Part shown: piece after piece, positions 37,346 through 46,710 of the stretch
Layout: every line of letters starts with the position of its first letter
How positions within the stretch are numbered: the first letter of the stretch is position 1
Assembly: GCA_900759715.1 (NCBI GenBank)
Contig: CAAEXF010000117.1
Coordinates: 17,839 to 81,838 of the forward strand
Direction of reading: 5' to 3'
DNA length: 64,000 nt
Origin: Clostridium_AM sp900759715
Lineage (GTDB): Bacteria; Bacillota; Clostridia; Clostridiales; Clostridiaceae
Translations under genes and position numbers: made by a program
The notes under the pieces: model-generated
What the model was told of the DNA's origin: nothing
The model's input: the letters and a program-made list of their open reading frames with translations, nothing else
Database searches by the model: none

Positions 37346-38494
37346 CTATAATTTTTGGTATAATTCATCAAACTTAGATATATAATTTTCCAATGAAAAA
37401 CTTAATTTTTGTCTATTAAGTGAATTATTCTGAAATTCCTTTCTTTTACTTTCATCTTTTACTAGATATTCTATTTTCGCTGCCAGATCATTAATATCTC
37501 CAACTTTTGAAAGAAATCCATTATAATTTTCTTTTACCATTTCGCATACTCCACCATGTCTATATCCAACAATAGGTGTTCCACTTGCCATTGCTTCTAA
37601 AACAACTGTAGGTAAAGGATCAGGATTAGTACTTGGAAGAACAAAGATATCATATAGAGAATGAATATTTTTACTGTCACTTCTATAATCAGAAAAAATT
37701 ACTCTATCTTTATTTTCCATAGTCTTAATTTGTTTTTCTAATTCATCTTTCCGCCATTCTTCGCCTTCAAATACTCCACCAACCATCATTGCATATACAT
37801 GACTATTTTTCTTTAATACTATATCCATTGCTTTAAGAAAATCAGCTTGTCCTTTCCATGCATTTACTCTTCCTATCATGCCAACAATAATTGCATCATC
37901 AGGTATATTAAACTCTTTTTTTATATATTCCTTTTCATTATTAGGGTTAAATATATTGTTATCTACACCGTTATAGATTACTTTAATATCCTTCTTAAAA
38001 TATCCTGTACTCTTTAAATGTTCTTTTACAGCCTGAGACACTGTTACTACTTCATCAGCATATTTAGATAAAAGAAAACTTATAAATTTATGTACAACTT
38101 TAGGTCTTACTATAATTTCATGTATATGCCAAACCTGAGGTATTTTAAGTTTTTTCTTTATATATATTCCTTCCAGTACAGCTGCTGTATTTGTATGAAT
38201 TATATCTATATTTTTCTCAGATGCTATTCTCTTTATTTCTCGAGAATACTTTATATAATCTTTGAAATATTTCAATATTCCAATTGGAGTAAAAAATTTT
38301 CTTCTTAATATTGGATATTCTACAACTTCAACTTCTATATTATTTTCTTTAAGCTTTTTAACTAGTGGTCCATCACATGGAAGTACAATATAGGGTTTAA
38401 AACTTTTCTTATCAATATTCTTCAATAATTGTAATAAAACAATATCTGCCCCATACAATTCAGCTCCTGCATGTAAATATAATATATTTCTCAT
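37346..38494 (-). CDS. GT4-family glycosyltransferase
   Basis: A 382-residue GT-B enzyme. N-terminal LHAGAELYGADIVLLQLL, VIYNGVDNNIFNP, GMIGRVNAWKGQADFLKA, and LPSTNPDPLPTVVLEAMASGTPIVGYRHGG, the donor-binding segment. It follows the acyltransferase gene directly (one base gap), so translation is probably coupled. Confidence 0.88.
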   Translation of the reverse strand: MRNILYLHAGAELYGADIVLLQLLKNIDKKSFKPYIVLPCDGPLVKKLKENNIEVEVVEYPILRRKFFTPIGILKYFKDYIKYSREIKRIASEKNIDIIHTNTAAVLEGIYIKKKLKIPQVWHIHEIIVRPKVVHKFISFLLSKYADEVVTVSQAVKEHLKSTGYFKKDIKVIYNGVDNNIFNPNNEKEYIKKEFNIPDDAIIVGMIGRVNAWKGQADFLKAMDIVLKKNSHVYAMMVGGVFEGEEWRKDELEKQIKTMENKDRVIFSDYRSDSKNIHSLYDIFVLPSTNPDPLPTVVLEAMASGTPIVGYRHGGVCEMVKENYNGFLSKVGDINDLAAKIEYLVKDESKRKEFQNNSLNRQKLSFSLENYISKFDELYQKL

Positions 38495-38495
38495 A

Positions 38496-39161
38496 CTAAT
38501 TTTCCATCCTTGATTTCACTATTTTTTCTCTTTTATCAACAACAATACTATAGGGCGGAATATCTTTTGTAACAATTGTTCCTGCGCCTATAATACTCCC
38601 TCTACCAATAGTAACCCCATCAAGTACTATTGCTCCACTTCCTATCCAACAATCATCCTCAACAATTATTCCTTTTCTAATAACTCCCTGTGATTTAATT
38701 GTGCTTGATGTATCATTAAAATTATGATTCTCTGCAAAAAAGCTCACTCTAGGACCAATCATAACATTTGATCCAATGTTTATATATCCAGCACATCCAA
38801 TATAGCCCATAGGACCAATTGAAGAATTATCACCTATTTTCAGTCCTTCTCCTACTTCCACTCCATAGTAACTAGATGGTCTTATCATAGCTGAATTTCC
38901 TATAGTCACATTATCTCCAAATACTAGTCCTCGTTTACTTAGCCCTTGTACTTCGCAGTGCATTTCGAATTTCATATTTTTACCTATTATTATCTTATTC
39001 TTATTAGATATTTTAGTTCTTTTCCCTATAAATATTAATCCATCAGACTTAGCAAAAAAAGCCTTAGCAAGAAACCCTCTTATTATTTTAAATAAAGTAG
39101 AACTTAATATTGAAATTAAATCCAGTGTACTTATATTATTCTTATCTATTCTTTTAAGCAT
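38496..39161 (-). CDS. Hexapeptide-repeat acyltransferase (CatB/WcaF type)
   Basis: About 221 residues. Left-handed beta-helix repeats run from about residue 40 to 205 (GKRTKISNKNKIIIGKNMKF, GDNVTIGNSAMIRP, GPRVSFFAENHNFND with the catalytic His, EDDCWIGSGAIVLDGVTIG). I start at ATG 39161 because AGAGGAAAT sits just before it; it overlaps the upstream gene by 8 bases. An earlier ATG at 39179 has no site. It likely O-acetylates the repeat unit. Confidence 0.87.
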   Translation of the reverse strand: MLKRIDKNNISTLDLISILSSTLFKIIRGFLAKAFFAKSDGLIFIGKRTKISNKNKIIIGKNMKFEMHCEVQGLSKRGLVFGDNVTIGNSAMIRPSSYYGVEVGEGLKIGDNSSIGPMGYIGCAGYINIGSNVMIGPRVSFFAENHNFNDTSSTIKSQGVIRKGIIVEDDCWIGSGAIVLDGVTIGRGSIIGAGTIVTKDIPPYSIVVDKREKIVKSRMEN

Positions 39162-40353
39162 ATTTCCTCTTTTCTTCATTTACAAAACCATGGGATATTT
39201 TATTAACTAATAGCTCTTCATATTTGTCTATAATATAGCTCCATGTATATTCCTTCTCTATTCTACTTTTAGCTTTAGAGCCCAAAGTTTTTATATATCC
39301 TTCATCAATATTATCTAATTTATCTATAAGATTAGCTAAATTTCTATTTTTCTTATTAAAATATAAAGCACCATCCATTCCTACTTCTCTATTAAATCCA
39401 ACATCTAATAATATATTTAAATCCGTTGTAGCTAGCGCTTCTAATAAAGAGGGATTAGTACCACCTACTTCATGTCCATGAAAATATCCATGTGCATTTT
39501 CTCTAATCTTTTTTAATAATTCTTGGTCATAAACTGTCCCAACAAACTTTATTCTTTTATCTTTATCAAAGTTTGTCTTTTCTCTTAATTCCTCATAGAA
39601 TTTATTTTTCTCTACATTAGTTATTAATATAAAATCCTTTTTGGTCTTTGACTTCATAAATTCAGTTATCATAGTTTCATAGTTATTTTCTGGAACAAAT
39701 CTACCAACTACTAAGTAGTATTCTTTCTTCTTAACATTTTTTTCTTTATACCATTGAAGTAAAGTACTATCCTCATCTGTTAATTTTGATTTTTCAGCAT
39801 CAGCTCCATAAGCTATAAAAGTTGTCTTTGGATTGTATTGTTTATAATCTTCTTTTATATATTTCTCTATATTTTTTGAATCACATATTAATAAGTCTGC
39901 ATGTTTAACCATGTATTTTTCCGAAACTTTCCAATATTGTCTTATAGCTTTATTCCATTTAGCTCTCTTCCACTCATGACCATCTGGATTAACAATTAAA
40001 GTCCCACCTAACTTTTTTAATTTATTTTTATAATATCCGACAAATGGTCCTATTCTACATGCTAAAATATATACGATTGAATTTTTTATTTTATTATCTT
40101 CTATACATTTAATACTTTCTTTTAGTGCTGCTATATCATAATAAATTGCTTTTGCAGGTCCAATATTCGGTACTTTTATGTTGAAGCATCTAGCTCCATT
40201 ATGTTTAAAGTTCTTATAATCATCTGCTAAGCAAGAAACATGATATTTTATTTGTTTACTTTTCTGTCCTTCTGTTAGTTTTTCAACAAAGGTTTCAAAT
40301 CCGCCATATTTTGCGGGTATTCCTTTAGAGCCTATAATAAATACATGCTTCAT
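39154..40353 (-). CDS. DUF1972-type GT4 glycosyltransferase (Cps2T-like)
   Basis: A 399-residue GT-B enzyme. The N-terminal FIIGSKGIPAKYGGFETFVE is the signature of the DUF1972 family, which in streptococcal capsules adds rhamnose as the second sugar after the priming glucose. It sits third in the operon, after the priming transferase and ugd, as Cps2T does. With the dTDP-rhamnose genes nearby, a rhamnosyltransferase role is a reasonable inference. Confidence 0.87.
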   Translation of the reverse strand: MKHVFIIGSKGIPAKYGGFETFVEKLTEGQKSKQIKYHVSCLADDYKNFKHNGARCFNIKVPNIGPAKAIYYDIAALKESIKCIEDNKIKNSIVYILACRIGPFVGYYKNKLKKLGGTLIVNPDGHEWKRAKWNKAIRQYWKVSEKYMVKHADLLICDSKNIEKYIKEDYKQYNPKTTFIAYGADAEKSKLTDEDSTLLQWYKEKNVKKKEYYLVVGRFVPENNYETMITEFMKSKTKKDFILITNVEKNKFYEELREKTNFDKDKRIKFVGTVYDQELLKKIRENAHGYFHGHEVGGTNPSLLEALATTDLNILLDVGFNREVGMDGALYFNKKNRNLANLIDKLDNIDEGYIKTLGSKAKSRIEKEYTWSYIIDKYEELLVNKISHGFVNEEKRKYA

Positions 40354-40377
40354 TTTCCAATCCCCTTATGCATTATC

Positions 40378-41727
40378 CTATACTATCGCCATAGCTGCTT
40401 CACTTTTAGCATCTTCTTTTAAATTTAAAATAGCCTTTCTTCCGACAGAATAATATTCTATTGCTTTTTCTTCTACATCGTTAATTTCATAACAATTTCT
40501 TCCATCAAATATAACAGGAGTATTCATTAATTCTTCGTATATATTTAAGTGTAAAGACTTAATTTCATTCCATTCTGTAAATATAAATGCTGCATCAGCA
40601 TCTTTTAAAGTTTCTTCTGGAGTTTTTACATATGTGATTTCAGTTGGAAATAGTTTTTTAAAGTTTTCTTCTCCCACTGGATCATATGCCACGATTTCTA
40701 CTCCTTCATCTAATAGTCTTCTAACATTTGGTATTGAAGGTGCATCTCTCAAATCATCTGTTCCTGGTTTAAATGTTAACCCTAAAATTGCCACTTTCAT
40801 TCCTTTTAAACTTCTAAATCTCTGTTTAGCTTTTCTAAATAATTTATATTTTTGATTTTCATTTACCTCTATTGTTGCTTTTATAGTTTTTAACTCATAT
40901 CCATTATCATTAGCAAGCCAGTGAAGTGCCTTAGTATCTTTAGGGAAACAAGATCCTCCATATCCTATTCCTGCTTTTAAGAACTTGTCTCCTATTCTCG
41001 GATCATAAGACATTCCATTTGCCACATCTTCAACATCCGCTCCAACAATTTCACAAAAGTTAGCAATTTCATTAATAAATGATATCTTTAATGCCAAGAA
41101 ATCATTAGATGCATATTTTATCATCTCAGCACTTCTTCTATTAGTTACAACTATTGGCTGATTAAATCTTTCATACACTTCTCTCAAAGTATCTCTAGCT
41201 CTATCTGATTTAACACCTATTACTATTCTACTAGAATACAAAGTGTCTTTAACTGCTGTTCCTTGAGATAAGAATTCTGGATTTGAAGCCACTTCTATTT
41301 GAATATCATTCTTTAAATGTTCCTTTAGAAATTCTTCTACTTTATCATTAGTTCCTATTGGAACTGTTGATTTAACAACAACCAAACAATCTTTTTCTAC
41401 ATTTTCAGCTATTTGCTCGGAAGCTTTATATACATAATCTAGGTTAGCGGAACCATCTTCTCTTTCTGGAGTACCTACACCTATAAAAATTACATCTGCA
41501 TCTTTATATGCTGATTTATAGTCAGTTGTAAAATCTAATCTACCTTCTTCATAATTTTTTTTAAGTATTTCATCTAATCCAGGTTCGTATATTGGCGATA
41601 TGCCTTGTTTCATTAGTTTTATCTTTTCTTCGTTCGTATCCACGCAAGTTACACTATGTCCTAAATGTGCTAAACATGCACCTGTAACTAATCCAACATA
41701 TCCTGTTCCTGCCACTACAATTTTCAA
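40378..41727 (-). CDS. ugd: UDP-glucose 6-dehydrogenase
   Basis: A 449-residue NAD-dependent enzyme making UDP-glucuronate. GTGYVGLVTGACLA at the N-terminus, SNPEFLSQGTAV, and the catalytic Cys in GYGGSCFPKDTKAL (about residue 260) are intact. Second gene of the main operon. It implies a uronic-acid-containing, anionic polymer, consistent with the lyase at 24977. Confidence 0.95.
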   Translation of the reverse strand: MKIVVAGTGYVGLVTGACLAHLGHSVTCVDTNEEKIKLMKQGISPIYEPGLDEILKKNYEEGRLDFTTDYKSAYKDADVIFIGVGTPEREDGSANLDYVYKASEQIAENVEKDCLVVVKSTVPIGTNDKVEEFLKEHLKNDIQIEVASNPEFLSQGTAVKDTLYSSRIVIGVKSDRARDTLREVYERFNQPIVVTNRRSAEMIKYASNDFLALKISFINEIANFCEIVGADVEDVANGMSYDPRIGDKFLKAGIGYGGSCFPKDTKALHWLANDNGYELKTIKATIEVNENQKYKLFRKAKQRFRSLKGMKVAILGLTFKPGTDDLRDAPSIPNVRRLLDEGVEIVAYDPVGEENFKKLFPTEITYVKTPEETLKDADAAFIFTEWNEIKSLHLNIYEELMNTPVIFDGRNCYEINDVEEKAIEYYSVGRKAILNLKEDAKSEAAMAIV

Positions 41728-41768
41728 TATTAATCACTCCTAATTAATTTATCATGCAACTTAAAATA

Positions 41769-42437
41769 CTACCTTGCTCCTTCATCTCCAAACAACACCC
41801 TCACCGTTTTCAATATAAGAGCTATATCAGTCCAAATGTTTCTTTCCTTTACATACTTTATATCTAGTTCCATCCATTCTTCAAAATCTATATCATTCCT
41901 ACCCATAACCTGCCAATAACAAGTTAGCCCTGGCTTAGCTAAAAGTTTAATTTTCTGACGTTCTGTAAATTTTTCTACTTCCCTTGATAGATTAGGTCTT
42001 GGCCCCACTAATGACATTTCACCCTTTAGCACATTAAATAATTGAGGAAGCTCATCTATACTTGTTTTTCTTATAAATTTTCCCACTCTAGTTATTCTTG
42101 GGTCATTCTTCATCTTAAACATAGGACCTGTCATTTCATTCTTATCTTTAAGCTTGTGTAAAAGTTCTTCTGCATTAGTTACCATAGATCTAAACTTATA
42201 CATATGAAATATTCTTCCGTTTTGTCCTACTCTTTTCTGCGCAAAGAATATAGGTCCCTTGGAGTCCAACTTTACAGCTATAGCCGTTATAATTATCAAA
42301 GGACTTAATGCAATAATTCCAAATAATGCTCCTAAAAAATCCACAATTCTTTTTGTAATATAATAGCTTGTACTTTTTTCATAAACTTTCAAAGGCCCAA
42401 CAATATACTTTAAACTTTCCCCTCTGATTTCTACCAT
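41769..42437 (-). CDS. Priming sugar-phosphate transferase (undecaprenyl-phosphate type)
   Basis: A 222-residue monotopic transferase of the bacterial sugar transferase family. One hydrophobic re-entrant helix (RIVDFLGALFGIIALSPLIIITAIAVKLD), FAQKRVGQNGRIFHMYKFRSM, and SIDELPQLFNVLKGEMSLVGPRP are diagnostic. It lacks the N-terminal multi-helix domain of WbaP/WcaJ and is PglC-sized. It transfers a sugar phosphate to undecaprenyl phosphate, starting the repeat unit. First gene of the main operon; the SigI-type promoter is 31 bases upstream. Ribosome site GGAGGAGAGG. Confidence 0.93.
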   Translation of the reverse strand: MVEIRGESLKYIVGPLKVYEKSTSYYITKRIVDFLGALFGIIALSPLIIITAIAVKLDSKGPIFFAQKRVGQNGRIFHMYKFRSMVTNAEELLHKLKDKNEMTGPMFKMKNDPRITRVGKFIRKTSIDELPQLFNVLKGEMSLVGPRPNLSREVEKFTERQKIKLLAKPGLTCYWQVMGRNDIDFEEWMELDIKYVKERNIWTDIALILKTVRVLFGDEGAR

Positions 42438-42467
42438 TTTATACCTCTCCTCCCTTTATTATATACA

Positions 42468-42495
42468 TACGTAATCTTTTTTCTATCAATGGGGT
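42468..42495 (-). promoter_or_regulatory. SigI-type promoter of the main polysaccharide operon
   Basis: Minus strand ACCCCA (42490-42495), 18 bases, CGTA (42468-42471). The 18-base gap sequence differs from the other sites, yet both boxes and the spacing are kept. This is strong support for two-box recognition. Confidence 0.75.
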
Positions 42496-42497
42496 AT

Positions 42498-42563
42498 AAT
42501 TAAAAAAAATCAAAAAAATAACAATCTGTATATGTATTTTCTCTAATACACATATAGATTGTT
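42498..42563 (-). terminator. Terminator between the kinase gene and the main operon
   Basis: AACAATCT...AGATTGTT hairpin (42520-42563), nearly perfect over 19 bp, then TTTTTTGATTTTTTTTAATTA on the minus strand, ending 3 bases before the promoter box. Confidence 0.8.
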
Positions 42564-42591
42564 ATATTAAAATGCTAATCATATTTACTTT

Positions 42592-43287
42592 CTAAACTTT
42601 ATGATCTTCATTTCCATAATAATAGTTATAGTAATATTTTTTTTCGTTCACTTCTAACTTATTAAGTATTGCCCCTAATATTTTAGCGTTAACCTTTTGT
42701 AAGAGTTCTTTAGCTTTTTCTGCCGTTTTCCTGTCCACTTGTGATGAAGCAACTACTAAAAGGCAGCCATCAGCATAGCTTGAAAGAAGCTGAGCATCTG
42801 TTACAGCTATTATTGGAGGCGTGTCTATTATAATATATTCATAGTTTTGTCTTAATCCTTCTAAAAATTGCTTCATTTTTGATGAAGCTAGAAGTTCAGC
42901 TGGATTTGGAGGTCTTGTACCAGAAGTCAGAACATCAAGATTCTGAATCTCAGTACTTTTAACTGCTTCTTGAAATTCTACATTGCCTACAAGTAAATCT
43001 GATATACCAGCTTGATTAGATAATGAAAATATCTTATGTAATGATGGCTTTCTTTGGTCACAATCTATCAATATAGTTTTAGCTCCACTTTCAGCCATAA
43101 CCACCGCAAGATTTGCAGCAGTGGTAGACTTTCCTTCTCCTGGCTCTGAACTTGTTACAACTATTATTTGAACCTTGTTATCAAAGGATGAAAACTGAAT
43201 ATTTGTTCTCAAGGTCCTATATGCCTCTGCAATAGGCGATTGAGGACTTTTTACTGTTACAATGCTTTTACTTTCCATATTATTCAC
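42592..43287 (-). CDS. CpsD/CapB-type bacterial tyrosine kinase
   Basis: A 231-residue BY-kinase. Walker A SSEPGEGKSTTAANL (46-60), Walker A' LIDCDQRKP, and Walker B IIIDTPP. A C-terminal Tyr cluster, YYYNYYYG (218-225), is the autophosphorylation tail. It works with the Wzz-type activator just upstream and is opposed by the CpsB-type phosphatase at 49191. Controls chain length and export. Confidence 0.93.
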   Translation of the reverse strand: MNNMESKSIVTVKSPQSPIAEAYRTLRTNIQFSSFDNKVQIIVVTSSEPGEGKSTTAANLAVVMAESGAKTILIDCDQRKPSLHKIFSLSNQAGISDLLVGNVEFQEAVKSTEIQNLDVLTSGTRPPNPAELLASSKMKQFLEGLRQNYEYIIIDTPPIIAVTDAQLLSSYADGCLLVVASSQVDRKTAEKAKELLQKVNAKILGAILNKLEVNEKKYYYNYYYGNEDHKV

Positions 43288-43303
43288 TCCGTTTATTAGT
43301 TAA

Positions 43304-43996
43304 TTAATTGTTGTCCCTTGGTATTATACCTATAACAGGAATATCTAAATATCTATTTATATTCTCTTCTGTTTTTAGAGTACTGTCCATATATTCAAGT
43401 GCAAATGTAAGCCCTAAAGATGCCACAAGTCCAATGAAAAATGCTATAGCTACATTTAAAGTCTTATTTGGTTTAATAGGTCTTTGTGGAATCTTAGCTC
43501 CATCCATTACTTGTATACTTCCAGTTGGATATATTCTTTTTGATTCTTGTATAAAAGCATCAGTAACAGCATTCATTATAAGATATGCTTCTTGTGGACT
43601 GTTATTTTTCACTTTAAATTCAACTATTTGAGTATCGTTTTGTGGTGTTACATTAATTATACTTTCAAGCTTATCTGCTGATATATTTTTCAATTTTGCC
43701 GAAGCATTTTCAGCAACAGCTCTAGATTTTCCTATTTCAGCATAAGTCTTTACAAGTTTTTGGAACATCATAATATCATTATAATTATACTGAGACTTAT
43801 TATTTGGATCATTATCAGATTTTCCTATAACAATACTTGCACTTGCTTCATATGTAGGTTTAATAATGAAAAAGTTTAAAATCCCTGATATAAGTGTACA
43901 TGCAATAGTCATTATAAGTATTAGTTTTATCCTCTTTTTAATTATGTAAAAGAAGTTCTTTAAATCTATTGTCATTTCCTCACTCATAGAATGCAT
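43304..43996 (-). CDS. Wzz/CapA-type chain-length regulator and kinase activator
   Basis: A 230-residue membrane protein with two helices (about 23-44, LILIMTIACTLISGILNFF; and 180-200, VAIAFFIGLVASLGLTFAL) around an outer domain, and a cytoplasmic C-terminus that activates the kinase. Pro-rich KIPQRPIKPNK before helix 2 is the family motif. 16 bases from the kinase gene. Confidence 0.92.
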   Translation of the reverse strand: MHSMSEEMTIDLKNFFYIIKKRIKLILIMTIACTLISGILNFFIIKPTYEASASIVIGKSDNDPNNKSQYNYNDIMMFQKLVKTYAEIGKSRAVAENASAKLKNISADKLESIINVTPQNDTQIVEFKVKNNSPQEAYLIMNAVTDAFIQESKRIYPTGSIQVMDGAKIPQRPIKPNKTLNVAIAFFIGLVASLGLTFALEYMDSTLKTEENINRYLDIPVIGIIPRDNN

Positions 43997-44017
43997 ATCC
44001 TCCTTGTGTATTTAAAT

Positions 44018-45421
44018 TTACCTATATTTTATAACTAAACTTTTAGCATCTGTGTCATTTCCTACTATCAAATCAAGCTTTCCATCTATGCTATTTTTAA
44101 GTTCTAAATTATCAAGACCTACTTGAGATACACCAGGAGCTCCGTTATCGAATCCTATAAATGCTGTTGGAACTTCAAAATCTGTCCATCCGCTTGATAC
44201 ATTTTCATCAGCCTTGTATCCATTTATTGAAAGTGTTAAAGTTTTTGCGGTTGCTGAATAAATTCTTATTTTGGTTAAATTACTTTTTGATATTTTATCT
44301 ACTATGTCAATAGTCTGTCCATTTTGTTGATATACATTAAATGAAGATTCGGAAGCATCTGCAAAAGTAAATTGGATATCTCCATCAGAACCATCAGAAG
44401 TCTGAGGTAAGTTGCTTGAATCAATATCATTTTCAAGGATTTTTACAATGCTTTCTGGTACTGCTGCAACTCCGCCTAATGCAATTATATTAGATTTTGT
44501 TTCTATATTTTCTTTTATAAAGCTTTCTGTTGCAGATGGAATAGTTTTATAAGTTAATATTACTGGCGATGAAGTTTTTGCTGATAGGGCTGATCCTGAT
44601 AGAGCATCCGCAAATTCATTTCCAGTTGGTCCATCTGCTTGAACAACATATAAATTATCAAATTTAAGGTCTTGCTTAAAATATTTCATTACATTTGAAT
44701 TTGTTTCAAATCTATCTTGACCATAAAGTCTTATTGCTGTCTTAGATACTTGTTGTGCGGTGTTATCACTTATAACTCCTTGTCCACCCACTATGTATGA
44801 ATTTTTTATATTTGCATTATTTTCTTCTATATAATTTTTTACTACTTCTGGCAACTTATCTTTACCAGTTAAAAGTATAGGCATACCTTTTTGTGCAGCT
44901 ATAGAGGCTATAGAAAGGGCATCAGCAAATCCATGTCCTGATGTAACTGTAATTCCATTTATATTTTCAAGTTCTTTTGCAACTATAACTGAAGTTTCGT
45001 ATCTATCATTCCCGCCAAGACGCTTTACATCACCTACTAAGGACTTTATTTCATTTTCAACCTTTTGTGAGACTGAAGCATATTTTCCTATTATAAAAAC
45101 ATGTTTAGCATTTAATCTTTTTATTTCTTGTTTTACATTGTCATTTAAAGTAGCACTTTCAGTTAAAAGTATTGGTGCATTATATTTTTTTGCTAGTGGA
45201 GCAGCACATAGTGCATCAGCATAACCTTCACCACTTGCTATTACTACATATTCAGAATTTGTCCAACCTTCTTTAGATATTGCTGCTGATGTTTGATATC
45301 TATCTTGCCCCCATAATCTATTTGAAGCCGCTGAGACTTTTGATGTATTAAATGCTATAAAATTTGTAATAACAAACACACTAAGAATATATGAGATAAA
45401 TTTTTTATTTCTTTTTAACAT
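44018..45421 (-). CDS. CWB2-repeat cell-wall protein
   Basis: A 467-residue secreted protein. Signal peptide about 1-32, then three CWB2 repeats to about residue 330 (WGQDRYQTSAAI, LGGNDRYETSVIV, YGQDRFETNSNV; each with an IIG/IVGG/ALGG turn). A Ser/Asp-rich linker (SDGSDGD) leads to a C-terminal beta domain of about 115 residues with no known family. It is 21 bases upstream of the Wzz gene, so a wall-anchored protein is co-transcribed with capsule export control. Confidence 0.9.
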   Translation of the reverse strand: MLKRNKKFISYILSVFVITNFIAFNTSKVSAASNRLWGQDRYQTSAAISKEGWTNSEYVVIASGEGYADALCAAPLAKKYNAPILLTESATLNDNVKQEIKRLNAKHVFIIGKYASVSQKVENEIKSLVGDVKRLGGNDRYETSVIVAKELENINGITVTSGHGFADALSIASIAAQKGMPILLTGKDKLPEVVKNYIEENNANIKNSYIVGGQGVISDNTAQQVSKTAIRLYGQDRFETNSNVMKYFKQDLKFDNLYVVQADGPTGNEFADALSGSALSAKTSSPVILTYKTIPSATESFIKENIETKSNIIALGGVAAVPESIVKILENDIDSSNLPQTSDGSDGDIQFTFADASESSFNVYQQNGQTIDIVDKISKSNLTKIRIYSATAKTLTLSINGYKADENVSSGWTDFEVPTAFIGFDNGAPGVSQVGLDNLELKNSIDGKLDLIVGNDTDAKSLVIKYR

Positions 45422-45474
45422 AATTACTCTTCCTTTCGGTAAGTTTTATATAATCTTTTAAGTTATTATCTTTA

Positions 45475-45505
45475 AAAGCCAACAGAATCTGATGCTGTTG
45501 GCTTT
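45475..45505 (-). terminator. Terminator after structured RNA copy 1
   Basis: AAAGCCAACAG with CTGTTGGCTTT (11-bp stem), then TTAAAG on the minus strand; usable in both directions. Confidence 0.65.
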
Positions 45506-45509
45506 CATA

Positions 45510-45680
45510 TTTATCCGATGACTACCCGCTCTAATACTCCCTACGCACTCTGTGAAAGCGATTCGCACCAAATCGGAGATTTGGGCTCTCTGCTTTTCTC
45601 AAAGAGGGAGTAAAGAGCGGATACGTCCCTGGATTCGTTCAACTAAGAATCAGGTGGAGTTGAAACTCCATCTGATTCAA
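45510..45680 (-). ncRNA. Structured RNA, copy 1
   Basis: On the minus strand: a 15-bp hairpin (GAATCAGATGGAGTT with AACTCCACCTGATTC, 45647-45678), then nested stems: CCGCTCT/AGAGCGG (45526-45532, 45614-45620), ACTCCCT/AGGGAGT (45536-45542, 45605-45611), AAAGC/GCTTT (45555-45559, 45592-45596) and the tip CCAAATC-GGA-GATTTGG (45568-45584). The internal loop holds conserved GCGATTC and CTCTCTGC (plus-strand reading). Copies at 49001 and 63662 keep the shape with changed pairs. It fills the gap between the 45727 and 44018 genes. I do not recognise the family. Confidence 0.65.
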
Positions 45681-45726
45681 GTTTTCACTTCATATGTGGG
45701 TATTACGGAAATTAATTATGTGCTTT

Positions 45727-46533
45727 TTAATCAACATGCACTATATAAGGTGTACTTATGTCTTTACCCTTGTACTTTAGATAAACTTTATAATTACCTT
45801 TTAGGTCTTTATATTTTATGGACTTAAATGCTTCTGCATCTTGTAAATCATTTAATGATAGTACACTCTCTAATAAGGTACTAACTGTTTTATCTTGAGA
45901 TTTAGCATCATAGATAGCTTTATTACCATGACCTTCTTTAACTACCTTAGTCACAGAATATCCATTCTTTTCATCAAATATAATACTTTGACCCTTATCT
46001 AAAGCTTGCTGTAAATTGTACTTACTAACAAATTTACTATAATCTCCATATAATGTATCATTAGGGTTAGCTAATTTTATAGTTAACTTATGATTTGACT
46101 GAGAAACATCAGCAATTGCATGTAAGCCTTGTGGATGCTTTTGTTCAGCATACTGTACCAAATTTCTAACTTGAGCATCAAATAATCTTAAATTTTGTTC
46201 ACCATTGTTATCATTCTTTTTGTCCTCATTTTTGTCCTCATTTTTATTGTCCTTTTTGTCATCCTTTTTATCGTCCTTTTTATTCTCCTTTTTATCATCC
46301 TTTTTACCACTTGAGTTTTTACTTATCTTCAATTCTTTTCCATTTAATTTTACTGTATAATAGGAGTCGCTTGCCCCCTTCTCCTGAGAAACTTTAACTG
46401 CTGTTTCATGTTCATTAGTATTTTCTGGCGGTGCCACCCCTGCTGCTTTTACAGTTGCTGCTGTCATTGAGCTTGTTATTAATACTGAAGCTACAGTGCA
46501 TGCTGATAAAACATTTTTTGTGTTTTTTTTCAT
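45727..46533 (-). CDS. Secreted protein sharing the C-terminal domain of the giant repeat protein
   Basis: 268 residues: signal peptide (about 1-31), a short beta segment, a Lys/Asp-rich linker at about 75-112 (KKDDKKENKKDDKKDDKK), then a domain to the end that matches the C-terminus of the 19287-22928 protein (SNHKLTIKLANPNDTL vs LNHKLTINIVNPSETL; GYSVTKVVK vs GYTVTKIVK; KGNYKVYLKYKGK vs EGIYKIYLKYNGK). No wall anchor is seen. It has its own SigI-type promoter and follows rsgI. I infer a partner of the giant protein or of the polysaccharide. Confidence 0.8.
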   Translation of the reverse strand: MKKNTKNVLSACTVASVLITSSMTAATVKAAGVAPPENTNEHETAVKVSQEKGASDSYYTVKLNGKELKISKNSSGKKDDKKENKKDDKKDDKKDNKNEDKNEDKKNDNNGEQNLRLFDAQVRNLVQYAEQKHPQGLHAIADVSQSNHKLTIKLANPNDTLYGDYSKFVSKYNLQQALDKGQSIIFDEKNGYSVTKVVKEGHGNKAIYDAKSQDKTVSTLLESVLSLNDLQDAEAFKSIKYKDLKGNYKVYLKYKGKDISTPYIVHVD

Positions 46534-46710
46534 CTTTTTTCCTCCAATTCATATTAGTGTATAAGGTACAAAGCCCCTTATCATGGCTATATTTATGTAC
46601 AAAGCAGCTAATATTTTTTTGTTTTTTCTGTTATGGTGTACTTAGAAAATACAAGATTAAAGGTGATTTTTTGCCTTTGGAATAAATTATATTACCATTT
46701 ATTATATAAA

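Noticed and set aside
45510..45680. Structured RNA copy 1 as a cyclic-di-GMP, THF or cobalamin riboswitch
   Set aside because: The conserved cores of those classes, as I know them, are not present; copy 2 lies after a gene rather than before one.
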